NCBI GenBank assembly: GCA_030770425.1
Contig: JASJFT010000106.1
Location: 89,364 to 153,363, forward strand
Origin: Darksidea phi
Lineage: Eukaryota > Ascomycota > Dothideomycetes > Pleosporales > Lentitheciaceae
Direction of reading: 5' to 3'
Length of the DNA stretch: 64,000 nucleotides
Shown here: piece after piece, positions 31,657-42,370 of the stretch
Numbering within the stretch: position 1 is the first letter of the stretch
Layout of the letters: the number at the start of each line of letters is the position of its first letter
Translations under genes and position numbers: made by a program
The notes under the pieces: model-generated
What the model saw: the letters and a program-made list of their open reading frames with translations, nothing else
Told to the model about the DNA's origin: nothing
Database searches by the model: none

Positions 31657-34600
31657 CTACCCCTGATACACGAAAGCCCCGCTATCTCCGAAATTAACAA
31701 TCACCTCCGTCCCCTCACTCCCGACCCCAATAACGGGGAACAGCAATTCCGCCTCGATCATATAGAACGCCACGCCCCCCATACCCTCGCCGTCCAACCT
31801 GATGCCGTTCTTCGTGAAATACACGGAGCGAGACTCAAAATCTACGCCGCAGCCTACAACGTCGTTGGCGCTATAGGTTGGATATGGAGCGGTGAGGTAG
31901 TGGTCTCCTTCTTCCATGGTGTGGCCGTCGTCGCCATGGTAGCCCCACGACCCATCGAACCAGCCGGGTATGCCAGTTTTTCTCTGCTTGAGGGATTCTG
32001 GGGTACTGAGGCCTAGGCCAATGATGCTAGGGAAAAAAACGGTTAGTCAGTGAGGGAGAGAGGAGTTGGGATGTTCGGAGGGGTGTGAGAAATCTGAATG
32101 AGAGACTTACCCCTCTCCACCGACTCGGGCGATGCTTATTTCGAAGTAGAATGGTGAGGTTGGGATGATAGGGTGGTCTGCGCGGAGGAGAATATGGCGC
32201 GATAATTCGGCTGCTTTGATGGCGTCTAGAATGTAATGAGTACGATATGGTAAACAGCAGAGAAGGTTATTGGCTCTGTGATTCTCACCCGTGTTGATCG
32301 TCAACCCATCTCCACTGATCCCCACAGTGGATTTGTCATTGACTTTGACAAGTTTACTTGGCGGCAGAGCGATAAGCTCTCCTAGAGCCGGTAGCGAAGG
32401 GTCTATACTTAATAAGGCGCGAGCCACATCCCGGCTTTCACAAGCAACAGCGTGCAAATAAGGAGTCCAGCCATGATCATCAGCAATATTGATATCAGCA
32501 CCATGCTCAATCAAGTAACGCAAGATCCTCGCGTCGTCCGCCTTTGCAGCAGCTATCAATGGGCTCGTCAGCCTGCCTCCCTGGAGATTGACGTCTGCTT
32601 TGTGTTCAACCAAAAGCTGAATGAGATGCATGTCTCCTGCCTTGGCTGCTTCTTGGAGTGGGTTGCCGAATTCGCCATCCTGAAGATCAGCATTGGCCCC
32701 ATGCTCGAGGAGTAGCTTCGTCATTTCGACATCTCGTTGCTTTACCGCTCTCTGGAGAGCAGTTCCATGTCCGTTATTTCGGTCACAACCACAAGTGCTA
32801 CCGTGTTGGGTGTCAATGTCAATGCCTTGGTCCAAGAGAGCCTTTAGCTGAGCTATATCGCTTGTCTTAGCCGCATCAGGAAGATCAATTGCCCTTGGGG
32901 TTCGATCTGGGCTTTTAGGCGGCGAAGGCGTGAAGTCCGTTTCGGCGAGCACCTTTTGAAGGTATGGGTTCTCTGGTACCCTTTGTTGGAGTGTTCTCAG
33001 CAGCGTTGGCTCGTCTTCCTTTGGTTTACGCCAAGTCCACCTAAGTTGAGATTTCTTCGCACTTACAGCAAGGTCTACGAGCTTGTTGGGCACTTCTTGT
33101 CCGCCTCTATGTTCCAGGAGCTTGTCGAGTAATTTTCCATCCCATTGGTGAGCGGAAGCGATTAGGATTTCGTCTGAGACCGGGACTTTGTCATTGTGCT
33201 TGAGGAGAAGTGCGACCATCTTGTCCGGGGAGTTCCAACGACGCGATGCGGCAAGTAAGACATCTTGGGTAATAAGTTTTGGGTCGCAGCGATCGAGAAG
33301 GTACTCTGCCATGGCGAGTTCGTGCCCATGACTGAACGCAGCGTACTTGAGAATTGTCTCGGTCACCTCTAAATCCTCGTGGCTATCGAATAGCAATTTC
33401 ACGGCACCTTCCCGGTTGAGTTCCACAGCTAACTCTATCACGTTCGGCGGTATGGGAACATCCGGCTTCAGGTCCAAGAGGAGTTTGAGTTTTTCCGGCT
33501 TGGTTTCCATCCTGAGGACTCTCTCCAGCGTCTTCACAGTCACAGGAGCATCTGGGTCATGCTCAAAGAGCACTCGTAGATTGTTAGAATTCCAAGCACA
33601 GATCGCACCACCGACCATATGTTCATCAACACGGATGCTGGGGGCCCTGTCAAAAAATCGTGCCATGATCTTACTTCCGCCTGAGCTGTTTGCAGCTGCC
33701 GCACCGAGCATGCTGGACGTGATTGGGAGGTTCTCTTTTTTGCTGAAGAGGAATTCGAACATCTCATCTCCATTCCTGTTCGTAGCCACGCTTCTCAGAA
33801 ACGCGGCAGGTAAGTGCAAATCTGAATCATCTGCAAACAACAATTTTAGTGTCTCTACGCTTGCATTCTCAAGCTTAGCTGCCTCCATAAGGACTTTCCG
33901 ATTAATCGCTGGTCGGTAATACTCTGGTTTGTGATCCAACAAGTACTGGAGAATACCCGGAGCGCTCCTCGTAATTCGCGGCAAGTCCCTGGCAGGGAAT
34001 ATATCCTCCGCCTCTGCCGACTTCGATTCCAGCAGATGAGCAGCGAGCCATCGGATGTTATACTTGATCGCAATCTCAGCACGGCTGCGAAAGAAATGCC
34101 GTGGGCCTCCGGAACAGGAACATCCACTACTCTGATCAGTCCACAAATACACATTGTTCTTCGCGGGATCTACGATCTTGTCCAGCCAGGGCTCGAGAGC
34201 TTTTGCATCATCGACTGAACGAACATGCTTGTACCAGCTATGCGATGCGTAGGTCAGGAACGGATCTGAAGAGGACAGGTCTGATCTCACTCCCTTAATC
34301 TCGGTAGGAAGTGGAAGGTCTCGGAAATCGTCGAGGCCGAGGTACATGACGCATGCTTTGGCAATGGAGAAGCCAAGGCCTTTGGTGTGCCAGAATGAGA
34401 GACCGTGGAGGAGCGGGTTGGTTGCGAAGTAGTCTTTAACTGTGTGGTTTCGGAAGGAGACCTGCCCGGAGTCGATCTTTATGATCACACCAACAGCTCT
34501 GTTCAACGACTCTTCGGTCAATTGAGGACGATACTCGTTCAACTCGGCCAAAGTGGAACATTCGGGTTTGGCGAAGAGAGCGACGGCTGTTTCTAGGGCT

Positions 34601-34788
34601 CGGATATGTAGTGGTGCATTCGCCATTGCTAGCCAAGCGAGGATGAAAGTTTTCTGTTCATCTTGGATGCATTCCTCGATTGACAGTTGCAGGACTTCTG
34701 GGTCCGGGCTATTGAGTTCAGTTTCTGGGACTTTTGGCTCGTTTGCAGAGGGCTCAACGAAGGACCGGAACACGGTGGTCAGGGGCAT
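31657..34788 (-). CDS. NLR-like protein: winged helix, ankyrin repeats, SPRY domain, no NACHT
   Basis: Three exons on the minus strand, 34788-32289, 32225-32111 and 32026-31657, close in phase to 994 residues. The 63-nt first intron is in frame and would be read through if missed; the second has GTAAGT and TAG ends. Residues about 40-135 resemble the winged-helix region that follows NACHT in fungal NLRs (ILAWLAMANAPLHIRALETAV; VSFRNHTVKDYFATNPLL). The middle consists of divergent helical repeats, then canonical ankyrins (about 635-790; HGTALQRAVKQRDVEMTKLL and DHGWTPYLHAV). The C-terminus is a SPRY/B30.2 domain (FYFEISIARVGGEG; GWFDGSWGYHGDDG; VGCGVDFESRSVYFTKNG). No P-loop exists in the frame or in the 280 bases upstream, so the nucleotide-binding domain is missing. 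It probably derives from an NLR-type recognition protein; its present function is unknown. Confidence 0.82.
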
Positions 34789-35066
34789 CTTGGGTGAGAA
34801 ACGCAGATGGTTTCACCGTTGCAGAGATGTCAAGATGAGAGTCTACTCCACGTATCGTATATGAATGATATGGATGGTGGTAGGCAGAGGAGGAAGGTGT
34901 GAAGGAGCACAAGGCAGCAACAGTGAATTAGGCAGAAGCAGCATGCTAGGTTGGCAAGCGATGCCCTATATGGATAAGCGAGGGATTGCACTAATCCCGA
35001 AAGGGGAGTCCCCGGACAGAGATTACGAAAGGACCGTGCAGCGCAATTGAAGCCGGGCGCGACGCC
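34789..35066. promoter_or_regulatory. Presumed promoter of the ankyrin-SPRY gene
   Basis: This stretch separates the gene start from the right tRNA repeat. No coding remnant of a NACHT domain is recognisable here, and no clear promoter elements either. Confidence 0.35.
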
Positions 35067-35317
35067 TAACCCCACATAATCGCTAATCTAGATCAAGCAA
35101 TTTCTGGTAGGTTATATATTATAATTATTGAAATACTTCTATCAATAAAAATCGGTCGTGTGGCCCAATGGCAAGGCGCTTGGTAAGTCTATAGGTATAC
35201 TTTATTCCTATAACATTTCTAATCTCCTTGTAGACTACGATTCTATAGTAATCAAGAGATTCCAGGTTCGACCCCTGGCACGATCATTACTTTTTTTTGC
35301 TTTTTTATCTCTAAGCG
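35067..35317. repeat. 251-bp tRNA-bearing inverted repeat, right copy
   Basis: Reverse-complement partner of 20562-20812. Differences: five in the 5' flank, two in the 51-nt insertion, one in the 10-nt intron and none in the mature tRNA or 3' flank. All are transitions, mostly toward T/A in this copy. The 179-bp unit seen around the left copy is absent here. Confidence 0.93.
35154..35286 (+). tRNA. tRNA-Arg (anticodon ACG) with two introns, second copy
   Basis: It has the same mature sequence as the left copy, base for base. The 51-nt insertion is 35183-35233 (GTAAGT start, TCTAATC, TTGTAG end) and the 10-nt intron is 35241-35250. Box A, box B and an eight-T terminator are intact. The 3' end of the 51-nt insertion (TGTAG here, CGTAG in the left copy) can pair with the anticodon sequence CTACG. 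That intron-anticodon pairing is a habit of true tRNA introns. Confidence 0.85.
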
Positions 35318-36340
35318 AGAATGTGCTCTTCACGTGGCATTGGTACAAAGTACTTTTTTCCATTAAATTTTTTGTTATTGCGATGATTTTTAATTAGAAT
35401 AGTCCTTGCGTATTTTAATGATCTCAGGTCGCTAATGATTTATATTATTACTCTATCGGCAAAAGGTTCGCTGCGAAATCGCGCGGCTAGCAGGTGGTCC
35501 ATGCCCGTGGCAGGCGCACTCCACGCTCTCCATGCCCCCAATGTTACTCAATGTTACTCAAGGCTCCCCACGACCAGTCGCCAGATTGCATGGCCCTGGC
35601 AGGCCTGGCAGGCCTGGCACGTTCGGAACAGGTTCGGAACAGGTTCGGGATAGATTCGGCTATAGCGCTATATACGCTAGTCCTAATTGGGAAATTATTT
35701 AATAGAATTATAGTACTAATTATTCTCTATAAAATAAGCTAATAATCTCCTAATTAGGCCTAGTATTAGTAAAGTTATTAGGTTTTAAAGATTCGATAGA
35801 TTCGATTCTTTTCCTTAATCCTTCCTATTTAGGAAATATCCTCGTACTTAGTAGTATTTTATAAGGTTAGATTCTAGAAAGGTTTCTACTAGTATTATAA
35901 AGCCCCCCTTATAATAATTATTATATTAGAAAAGCTTACTAAGTAAAAATATTAGGTTTCGAAGGTTTAAAATAATAAAATAATTTTTTCGTTATTATTC
36001 TAGCTAGCTAGAAGACTAGCGAAATTTTTCTTGGCGTTAGAACTTTATATACTATATATAAATATTTTTTTAAACTTAAAATATTAGCTTAATATCTATT
36101 AAATAGCTTTATTTTTAGATTTAAACTTATTATTTTTATAAAAATTAAGTTTATTTATTAAATATAAATCTTTCTAGTAGATATAAAATTTATTACTAAA
36201 TATAGAAAAAAACTAGACCTAATATAGTATAGTTTTATATAAAAATAATCGTTAATATCCCTATTAGGTCTAGTATTAGAATAAAATATTCGTTTGAAAA
36301 ACGTGGAGGCCATGGCGGCCATGGAGGCCATGGAATTGAG
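35318..36340. mobile_element. TA-rich, RIP-like transposon relic
   Basis: From about 35680 to 36300 the sequence is strongly TA-enriched and no frame survives, the usual look of repeat DNA mutated by RIP. The flanks are GC-normal and carry short tandem repeats: GGCAGGCCT and GGTTCGGAACA units near 35585-35650, and GGAGGCCATGGCGGCCATGG near 36305-36332. I cannot name the element class. Confidence 0.6.
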
Positions 36341-36855
36341 TAAGCGCTACCCTTCTTTTAGAAAGCCTAGACGCGTTAATCAGAAGCCTCCAACTTATGC
36401 TTGACCGCCTTTAAAAAGAGAAAGGCTCGGTTTTTAGCGCTTACGTGGCTATTTTAGCGCCTTGGAGTTGAAACTGAAGGCTCCAGATTGTTGTACCGAA
36501 CAGGCCCTAAACCATCACATTATAAGCTATATTTTACTATTTTACTATAGTACCTGATAGCATCGTCAACCTGCCACTTAGATAACACTATGACACCAAT
36601 TTTAAGGATAGTGTAGCCAATCGGCTGAAGCTCACGTCATCACGCTGGGCTAACGCCCCAATACTGATCCTTTCTTTCATAGGCTCACCTTAAGCTCAAT
36701 TAGGAATGTGTTATAGCTATACCAGCCAAAATTTTCAGCCCACTCGGGTGACCGCAAACCCGGGATCAATAGCTGACTTTTCCTTATAATACAAAGCGGG
36801 GCAGTTCCTTGCAATAACTTGTGTAGGTAGACAGCGCTTCTGATCGTCTGTTAGC
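36341..36855. other. Intergenic with a small inverted repeat; promoter of the amine oxidase
   Basis: GTAAGCGCTA at 36341-36350 recurs inverted at 36436-36445, with weaker complementarity inside, so this may be a tiny MITE. The remaining 400 bases lead into the amine oxidase gene. No TATA box is assigned. Confidence 0.4.
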
Positions 36856-38298
36856 ATGCATTCCCAGATCTTCCTGCTGGCGTCATGCCTCGCATCGACC
36901 TTCGCCAATCCAACTTCAATTAAGGACTTCACTGGCTTTAAACCTTCAGACATTATCGAACGAGATGTTGCAATCATCGGAGGCGGCTCGGCTGGAACAT
37001 ACTCATCGATCAGTCTCAAGGACAAGGGCAAATCAGTTATCGTGATTGAGAAGAAGAATCGCATTGGAGGGCACACGGAAACATACATCGACCCTACCAC
37101 AGGAAAGCCCATCGACATAGGCGTCATGATATTCCATGACCTCCCTGTCGTCCGAAACTACTTCGCTCGGTTCAATATACCACTCATTGTATATGGTTCA
37201 GATACCGACCCAAATGCTCCTGCGCCAGCGAACGAATTCTATGATCTGCGAGACGGCAAAGAAGTGAACGCCACGAATCCAAGTCAAGCAGCCATTTCGG
37301 AAGCGTTTGCTAAGTACACACAGCAATTGCAAAAGTATCCTCGTCTGAATGATGGCATGTACTTGCCCGATCCGGTGCCTGAGGACCTCCTTCTGCCTTT
37401 CGGCGAGTTCATGAGAAAATATGGTTCTGAAGATGCGCTGGTCACCATGTACAGATACAATCCAGGGCTTGGTGATATCCTTACCGTCCCAACGGTTGAA
37501 AACATGAGGGTGTGGGGGTTGAGCTTAGTGCAGCAGTTGCAGGGTAGCTTTCTCACCACCGCGCGTCACAATAATAGCGAGCTTTACAGCAAAGCATCAG
37601 CTGAGCTACTTGCTGGGAATAGCCTGTTGCTAGAATCCGAAGCTGTGTACGCTGATCGCAGCAATGACGGTGTCAACCTTGTCGTCAAGACCCCCACCGG
37701 TCGGAAGCTCATCAAAGCAAAGAGGCTTCTGATCACCATCCCGCCTCGTCTCGATTTTCTCGGCCCCTTCGACCTCTCAAACCAAGAGCGTAGCATCTTT
37801 GGCAAGTTGATCAATGCGGGATACTACACGAGCATCCTCAAGAACACTGGGCTTCCGGACAATCTGAGTATCACCAACTTCCGCCAGGATACTGCGTATA
37901 ACTTGCCTGAGCTACCAGCCGTATACTCGATTGGCAGCACCGGGGTGCCAGGCCTCAAGCTCGCATTTTATGGCGCGCCTCGCTCACCTAACACCTACCC
38001 GATTCCGGACCCGGAGGTCAAGTCTGGAATTATAGATGCCTTCAAGACTCTGCAGCAAGCAAATCCCCACAAGTTTGAGCAGACGGAACCCGAGTTTGTA
38101 GTGTACAAATCGCACGCGCCGTTTTACTTGCAGGCAAGGCCACAAGATACAAAAGCAGGGTTCTACAAGAAGATGTATGCGTTGCAGGGCGAGAGGAGTA
38201 CCTATTGGACCGGAGCTAGCTGGCGAGCGCAGGATAGTAGCGATATTTGGCGGTTTACGGAGACTGAGGTTCTGCCGGGGCTGCTGGCTGGACTATAG
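36856..38298 (+). CDS. Secreted FAD-dependent amine oxidase
   Basis: An intronless 480-residue frame from the ATG at 36856. Residues 1-18 form a signal peptide (MHSQIFLLASCLASTFA, then NPT). The FAD-binding Rossmann motif is GGGSAG (42-47), followed by VIVIEKKNRIGGHTETY, the usual glutamate and GG doublet of the flavin amine-oxidase family. The C-terminal flavin-contact region is less clear (STYWTGASWRAQ). It is closest in style to secreted fungal FAD amine oxidases annotated as beta-cyclopiazonate-dehydrogenase-like; that comparison is from memory and the substrate is unknown. Expected to oxidise an amine or related substrate outside the cytosol or in the secretory pathway. Confidence 0.85.
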   Translation: MHSQIFLLASCLASTFANPTSIKDFTGFKPSDIIERDVAIIGGGSAGTYSSISLKDKGKSVIVIEKKNRIGGHTETYIDPTTGKPIDIGVMIFHDLPVVRNYFARFNIPLIVYGSDTDPNAPAPANEFYDLRDGKEVNATNPSQAAISEAFAKYTQQLQKYPRLNDGMYLPDPVPEDLLLPFGEFMRKYGSEDALVTMYRYNPGLGDILTVPTVENMRVWGLSLVQQLQGSFLTTARHNNSELYSKASAELLAGNSLLLESEAVYADRSNDGVNLVVKTPTGRKLIKAKRLLITIPPRLDFLGPFDLSNQERSIFGKLINAGYYTSILKNTGLPDNLSITNFRQDTAYNLPELPAVYSIGSTGVPGLKLAFYGAPRSPNTYPIPDPEVKSGIIDAFKTLQQANPHKFEQTEPEFVVYKSHAPFYLQARPQDTKAGFYKKMYALQGERSTYWTGASWRAQDSSDIWRFTETEVLPGLLAGL

Positions 38299-38840
38299 GT
38301 CTTTGGACTAGCTGAGAGGATGGCAGGTTCAAATCCAAGAATAATATCCTATTAGTCAGGATGCTTGTTATCGCATGACTGCCCTCTTCCACATCTTCCC
38401 ATTAGGTGACCACTAGGATTTCACCTCGCCTGGACACTTGACTCGCAGCTTCATTCGACATCTCACCTTCCGCACCATAGCCTCGGGGTTCCTAGGTGCT
38501 CTCAATAGTATCAAGAGGAACATGAGTGAAGCGTTCACGTGAGACCCTCCGCCCTTTAATGTCTTAGAAAGCGGGTCGCTATTAGTCAAGGGCGTCGACT
38601 ATATCAGCGACCGAGAAGTTTGATCGCAATTGCCAAGAGTTATTGCTATTACTGATTGAGATGTTGTAGTTCAAACAACTTCCAAACTGATGAACGGCGC
38701 TGGAAAGGGAGACTAATGGGCAACGAAGTATACAATGATAGCAGTACACGGTCAATAGCTAAACGCTTTCAGATTCGTGCCTTCATGACTCCATAATCTC
38801 TGTTGTACAATGTTCTTGCTCCTCGTCAAGCCAAATGCGG
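38299..38840. other. Intergenic, no gene supported
   Basis: Convergent gene ends. A GGTTCAAATCC word near 38327 resembles a box B, but no tRNA cloverleaf can be built around it. Confidence 0.45.
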
Positions 38841-39157
38841 TTACTTTGTACCAGGAACCAACTTCTCCAACGTATCCTTGACCTTCTCGCCAAGCGGTTT
38901 CGAAGCATTCTTCTAGAACCACATCGTTAGCATCCACTTATTTTGCTAACCTTCAAACAACTTACTGGTGTTCCCGTTTTTCCCTCGACCATATCCTCGA
39001 ATTCGTGTTCTGCCTCGATAGCACTATCCGGCAATCCGCGCTTCTGTTCCGCATCATGCTGGTGTTGCTGCGTTTCGGCGCGGTGGATGAAGTCGTGCGC
39101 TTCTTTCACCGTTCCGTCATCGAGGCCGGTTGGGTGTTGTTCGTGGTGGGAAGACAT
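38841..39157 (-). CDS. Small hydrophilic protein, unknown function
   Basis: Exons 39157-38966 and 38912-38841 (intron with GTAAGT donor, GCTAAC branch and CTAG acceptor) give 87 residues. The protein is His- and Glu-rich, starts MSSHHEQHPTGLDDGTVKEA and ends EKVKDTLEKLVPGTK, which suggests a largely helical soluble protein. The splice sites are excellent and joining them turns two meaningless frames into one, which supports a real gene. I know no function. Confidence 0.72.
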
Positions 39158-39784
39158 TGCGCTTTCTGCTGACAGTTTCGCGTATTGTGGCGTATAGTGG
39201 GTTTGCGTACTATGGGAGAGGAGATTCTAGGGACATGAGCGCATTAAAAAGCTGTGGCATCTGCTGAACGGCGACCATCTGATATTACGTCAATTGCATG
39301 GTCTCCTGCAAGAGATCTGCTTTCAGCTTCTAGCGCCTAAACGCGCTGACCAATCGCAGAAGTGGTCGGTCATCCCGCACGTGACTTCCCCGCTCGAAAG
39401 GCGTAAAGGTGATGTCGCGTGCTCAACAGATCGAAGATCAAGGCTCAAAGACGTCATTCTATGTATGCATTACTTGATTGAGATTGAAGCGAATATTACA
39501 CTACTCGTCGCTCCAATAGACATGATTCCGGAATCGCGAATAATCGCGTGCAATAATTAGAGGTCTTGCTTTGGATTTTGCACAGTAGGAGTCGCTTTGA
39601 TAAGGTCCGCACGAAACACATTAGGGGTTTGCACTACGCACGATAATAGAGCTATAGAGCTATACACTGTAAGACCGGCGAGATAATATTTCGAATTCTG
39701 ACAGGCGACGATCGTGTGGTTGTTGCCGCCTATCCTACGGCGTGAGGTAACGAATACAATGAAGACACGGTCAGCCTAGGAGCT
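39158..39784. other. Intergenic, no gene supported
   Basis: Promoter side of the small gene. Only short frames are present, none convincing. Confidence 0.4.
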
Positions 39785-40080
39785 AACGTGACGTCACGCC
39801 GGGTCGTGGCCCAAGCTCCTAGTGGAGGGGTAGCAGCCCGTTCGCAGAGGTGTGTTGTAATACACTAGGGCACGCGCCACGCCCTCATTCATGTGGCTCG
39901 GGCCGTTGCCCTCGCAGTCAGGCCGTAACGCCTTAGGCAACGACTATAACCCCCTTTATTTTCAACAACCTTCTTGCGTTTTAACTATTCAAGACCCTTT
40001 TTATTGCCTTTTTAGGTTAGTCCGCGAGTTGGACGACGCGATGGCTGCTACTCGTTCGGTACTAATACACTAGTTTGCCG
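39785..40080 (+). repeat. LTR-type repeat fragment with start of a gag-like frame
   Basis: CTCGGGCCGTTGCCCTCGCA, GGCAACGACTATAACCC, TTTCAACAACCTTCTTGCG, TTTTTAGGTTAGTCCGCGAG and GACGCGATGGCTGCTACTCG appear in the same order as at 59595. The last word starts a frame MAATRSV, shared with the 59595 copy, which could be the beginning of a retrotransposon gag. The rest of the element is missing. Confidence 0.65.
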
Positions 40081-41760
40081 CACCTCGGAAGCTTCCGTTT
40101 CTAACTTAGATTTGCAGTGAAAGGTCTTTCTGAAGAGAGCATCATTGGATAAGCTTACCATCATTCTTGATTACACTCATGTTATAGGACCGCAGTGGGG
40201 AAGATATAGGGTAAGCGCCAGGCGCTTTGACGGAATGTGAGCCAGCGTAGTTTGAACCCCGGCATTAGGTTTTACCCTCATACCTTTGATCCAGAAGACA
40301 CCATCGCGCAACTCTGACCCATGGAATTATAACTTGAGTATACGACGTTAACCGCCAATAGAAAAGGACTTTCTATGCTAGCTTGAGGTATAAGTATGCC
40401 CGCGTTCACTACGTGTAAACCTGCTCAAACTGAGGAGCACGGCGAAAAGTTCTTTACATCAAAAGCACCGCTGAAAAGTTGAGGGTAAGCATACAGACTG
40501 TTTTGAAATAGATATGCAGTTCTCGCCACACGCGCTGGGTCCCAAGATATGCTGAGGAATAACTACAGGAAAACGAGTAAGGCAGAGATGAAGATAGAAT
40601 GAGCAGGGCTGAATGGCACGCAAAAAGAAGCGAGCTGGAGGGAAAACTTTAGGAAATGTGCCACGTAAGTGGGGCCCACCCGCGCTAAAGCACAACCATC
40701 AACGACCCATGAGGACGGGCCACCTTCGTACTCCATTTCATGTCATCTCATAGCAGCATGCTGTGAGCTAGTGAACCTCTCTCGCTCCTTTGCGGACGCA
40801 CCCGGTCCTCATTTACTAGATGAGTTTAGGCATACCGAATGATCTGGCGATTGAAACCACCTTCTCTTGTTCCAAAGAGAAGACCTGATTCAACAATACC
40901 TTGCCAGATGCGCTCGCAGTCAATATAGGCTAAAGCGCGCTCTTTGTTTTTTTGCACTCTCTCCTTACCTAGTAAGATGTGGGCCGAAGATTTGGGGACT
41001 GGACTAAATAATTTGATATGATACATGGCTAGCACCAGTTTCACGACATCATCTTCTCATCACGAACCTAGCAACTTATGTGTTTGAGGCTCAGCAGCCT
41101 TACCCTTGCCGCCCACCTTTTTTGCAAAGCCCAGAATTCAAAGGCAATAATCAGCGGTCTTTGTACACGAAATGATTCGGGCCGGTTTGGGACCATAGGA
41201 TGCGCTTGTCAGTCTTGCAAATAGTTCCGCTCCATAGCAGCTACGGCGTCCGTCTGCATTATTCACAAATTCAATAAGATGAAATTGTTTTCGAACCACT
41301 ACTTTCAGATCATCGCTCCTTTCCGGTGTGAATTTTCTACATCCAAACAACCTTAGTTATTATTAGTATTCTAAGAACATTGTTGATTCTGTACAACGTT
41401 ATTTTAATTATCAGCCTTGAACTGTGTTTCGACCGTCTTGGTAATAGCTTGGCCGGCCTATTGTCCATTCAGGTTCTTTTTCACGTCCGGTTGAAAGCTT
41501 TCAGCCTATCTTATCAACCCTGCTCCTCCACACCACGCTTGGCTTTCGGTATGTCCAATCACAAACACCAACGTTAGATGATTTCAAAATGCCGGAATTA
41601 CGACCAATCTACAAGCTCTTGGTCGATATGTGTATTTGCGCCGTAATAAAGCGCAATAACAGCCGTCGCCCATTTCGCGATCACAGCGTTTATATAGTTC
41701 CCAAACACACTCTTATCCTCCTGGTCACCTTTCGACTCATCTGTATTTTTTATCGCGAAA
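40081..41760. other. Gene-poor stretch
   Basis: Several short frames on both strands, all without domains, signal peptides or splice support. No repeat boundaries recognised. The last 100 bases are the likely promoter of the SnoaL-like gene. Confidence 0.4.
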
Positions 41761-42370
41761 ATGCGCCTTCAGTCACTGCTTTCAGCCGTTATCCTAGCGC
41801 CTATCGCCGGACTTGCTGCCCCAGCCAGCGACCTGCCTTCCTACAAAAGAGGAGAGAACCTATGCAATAAATACAAATCTCCGCCACAGCTCTGCACGCC
41901 AAATCCATCTGTAACCGTCGAAGAGACAGCGCAGAGGGCGTACAACTTCTACAAGGCATTTGTCATTGATGGAGATGCAAGAACAATGTTCTCGCTCATA
42001 GATAATGCTTATATAGTACGCTATACCCTATGTGGTCGATACGGCACCGCCACACCAGCACTAAACATATAATAGCAACACCATCCGGGATATTCCAATG
42101 GTCCACAAGCCATCTGGTCCCTTTTCTGCAACGGGAAAGCAGTCGGAAGTGCTTCCAATTCAGCCTGGTGCTTTGATGCTTCTACGAACATGAGTTATGC
42201 GAGATACTCGACCACAGACAGGTGGCGCTGGGTAGACGGATGTGTCCACGAGCATGTAAGTACTTTACATCACGTAGGAGTGGTGGAATCTGACCGCTCC
42301 GTAGTGGGATTCTGGGGAGAAAATCCCAACGGAGAAATGCTTCAAGTTAAATACCACATTGGTTCTTTAG
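41761..42370 (+). CDS. Secreted SnoaL-like (NTF2-fold) protein
   Basis: Exons 41761-42015, 42076-42255 and 42305-42370 give 166 residues. Intron 1 is GTACGC to ATAG; intron 2 is GTAAGT to GTAG with a CTGAC branch. Recognising intron 2 restores the family's C-terminal VDGCVHEH-WDSGEK motif, which is lost if the frame is simply read on. Residues 1-20 form a signal peptide (MRLQSLLSAVILAPIAGLAA). The family fold binds small hydrophobic ligands and includes polyketide cyclases, but many fungal secreted members have no known reaction. It lies 1.5 kb upstream of the secreted tyrosinase in the same orientation. Confidence 0.78.

Noticed and set aside
20562..35317. Giant Starship-type transposon
   Set aside because: No DUF3435 tyrosine recombinase (captain) is visible and the bracket is inverted repeats of a tRNA segment, not direct target duplications.
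38285..38350. tRNA suggested by GGTTCAAATCC
   Set aside because: No acceptor, D or anticodon stem can be formed around it.
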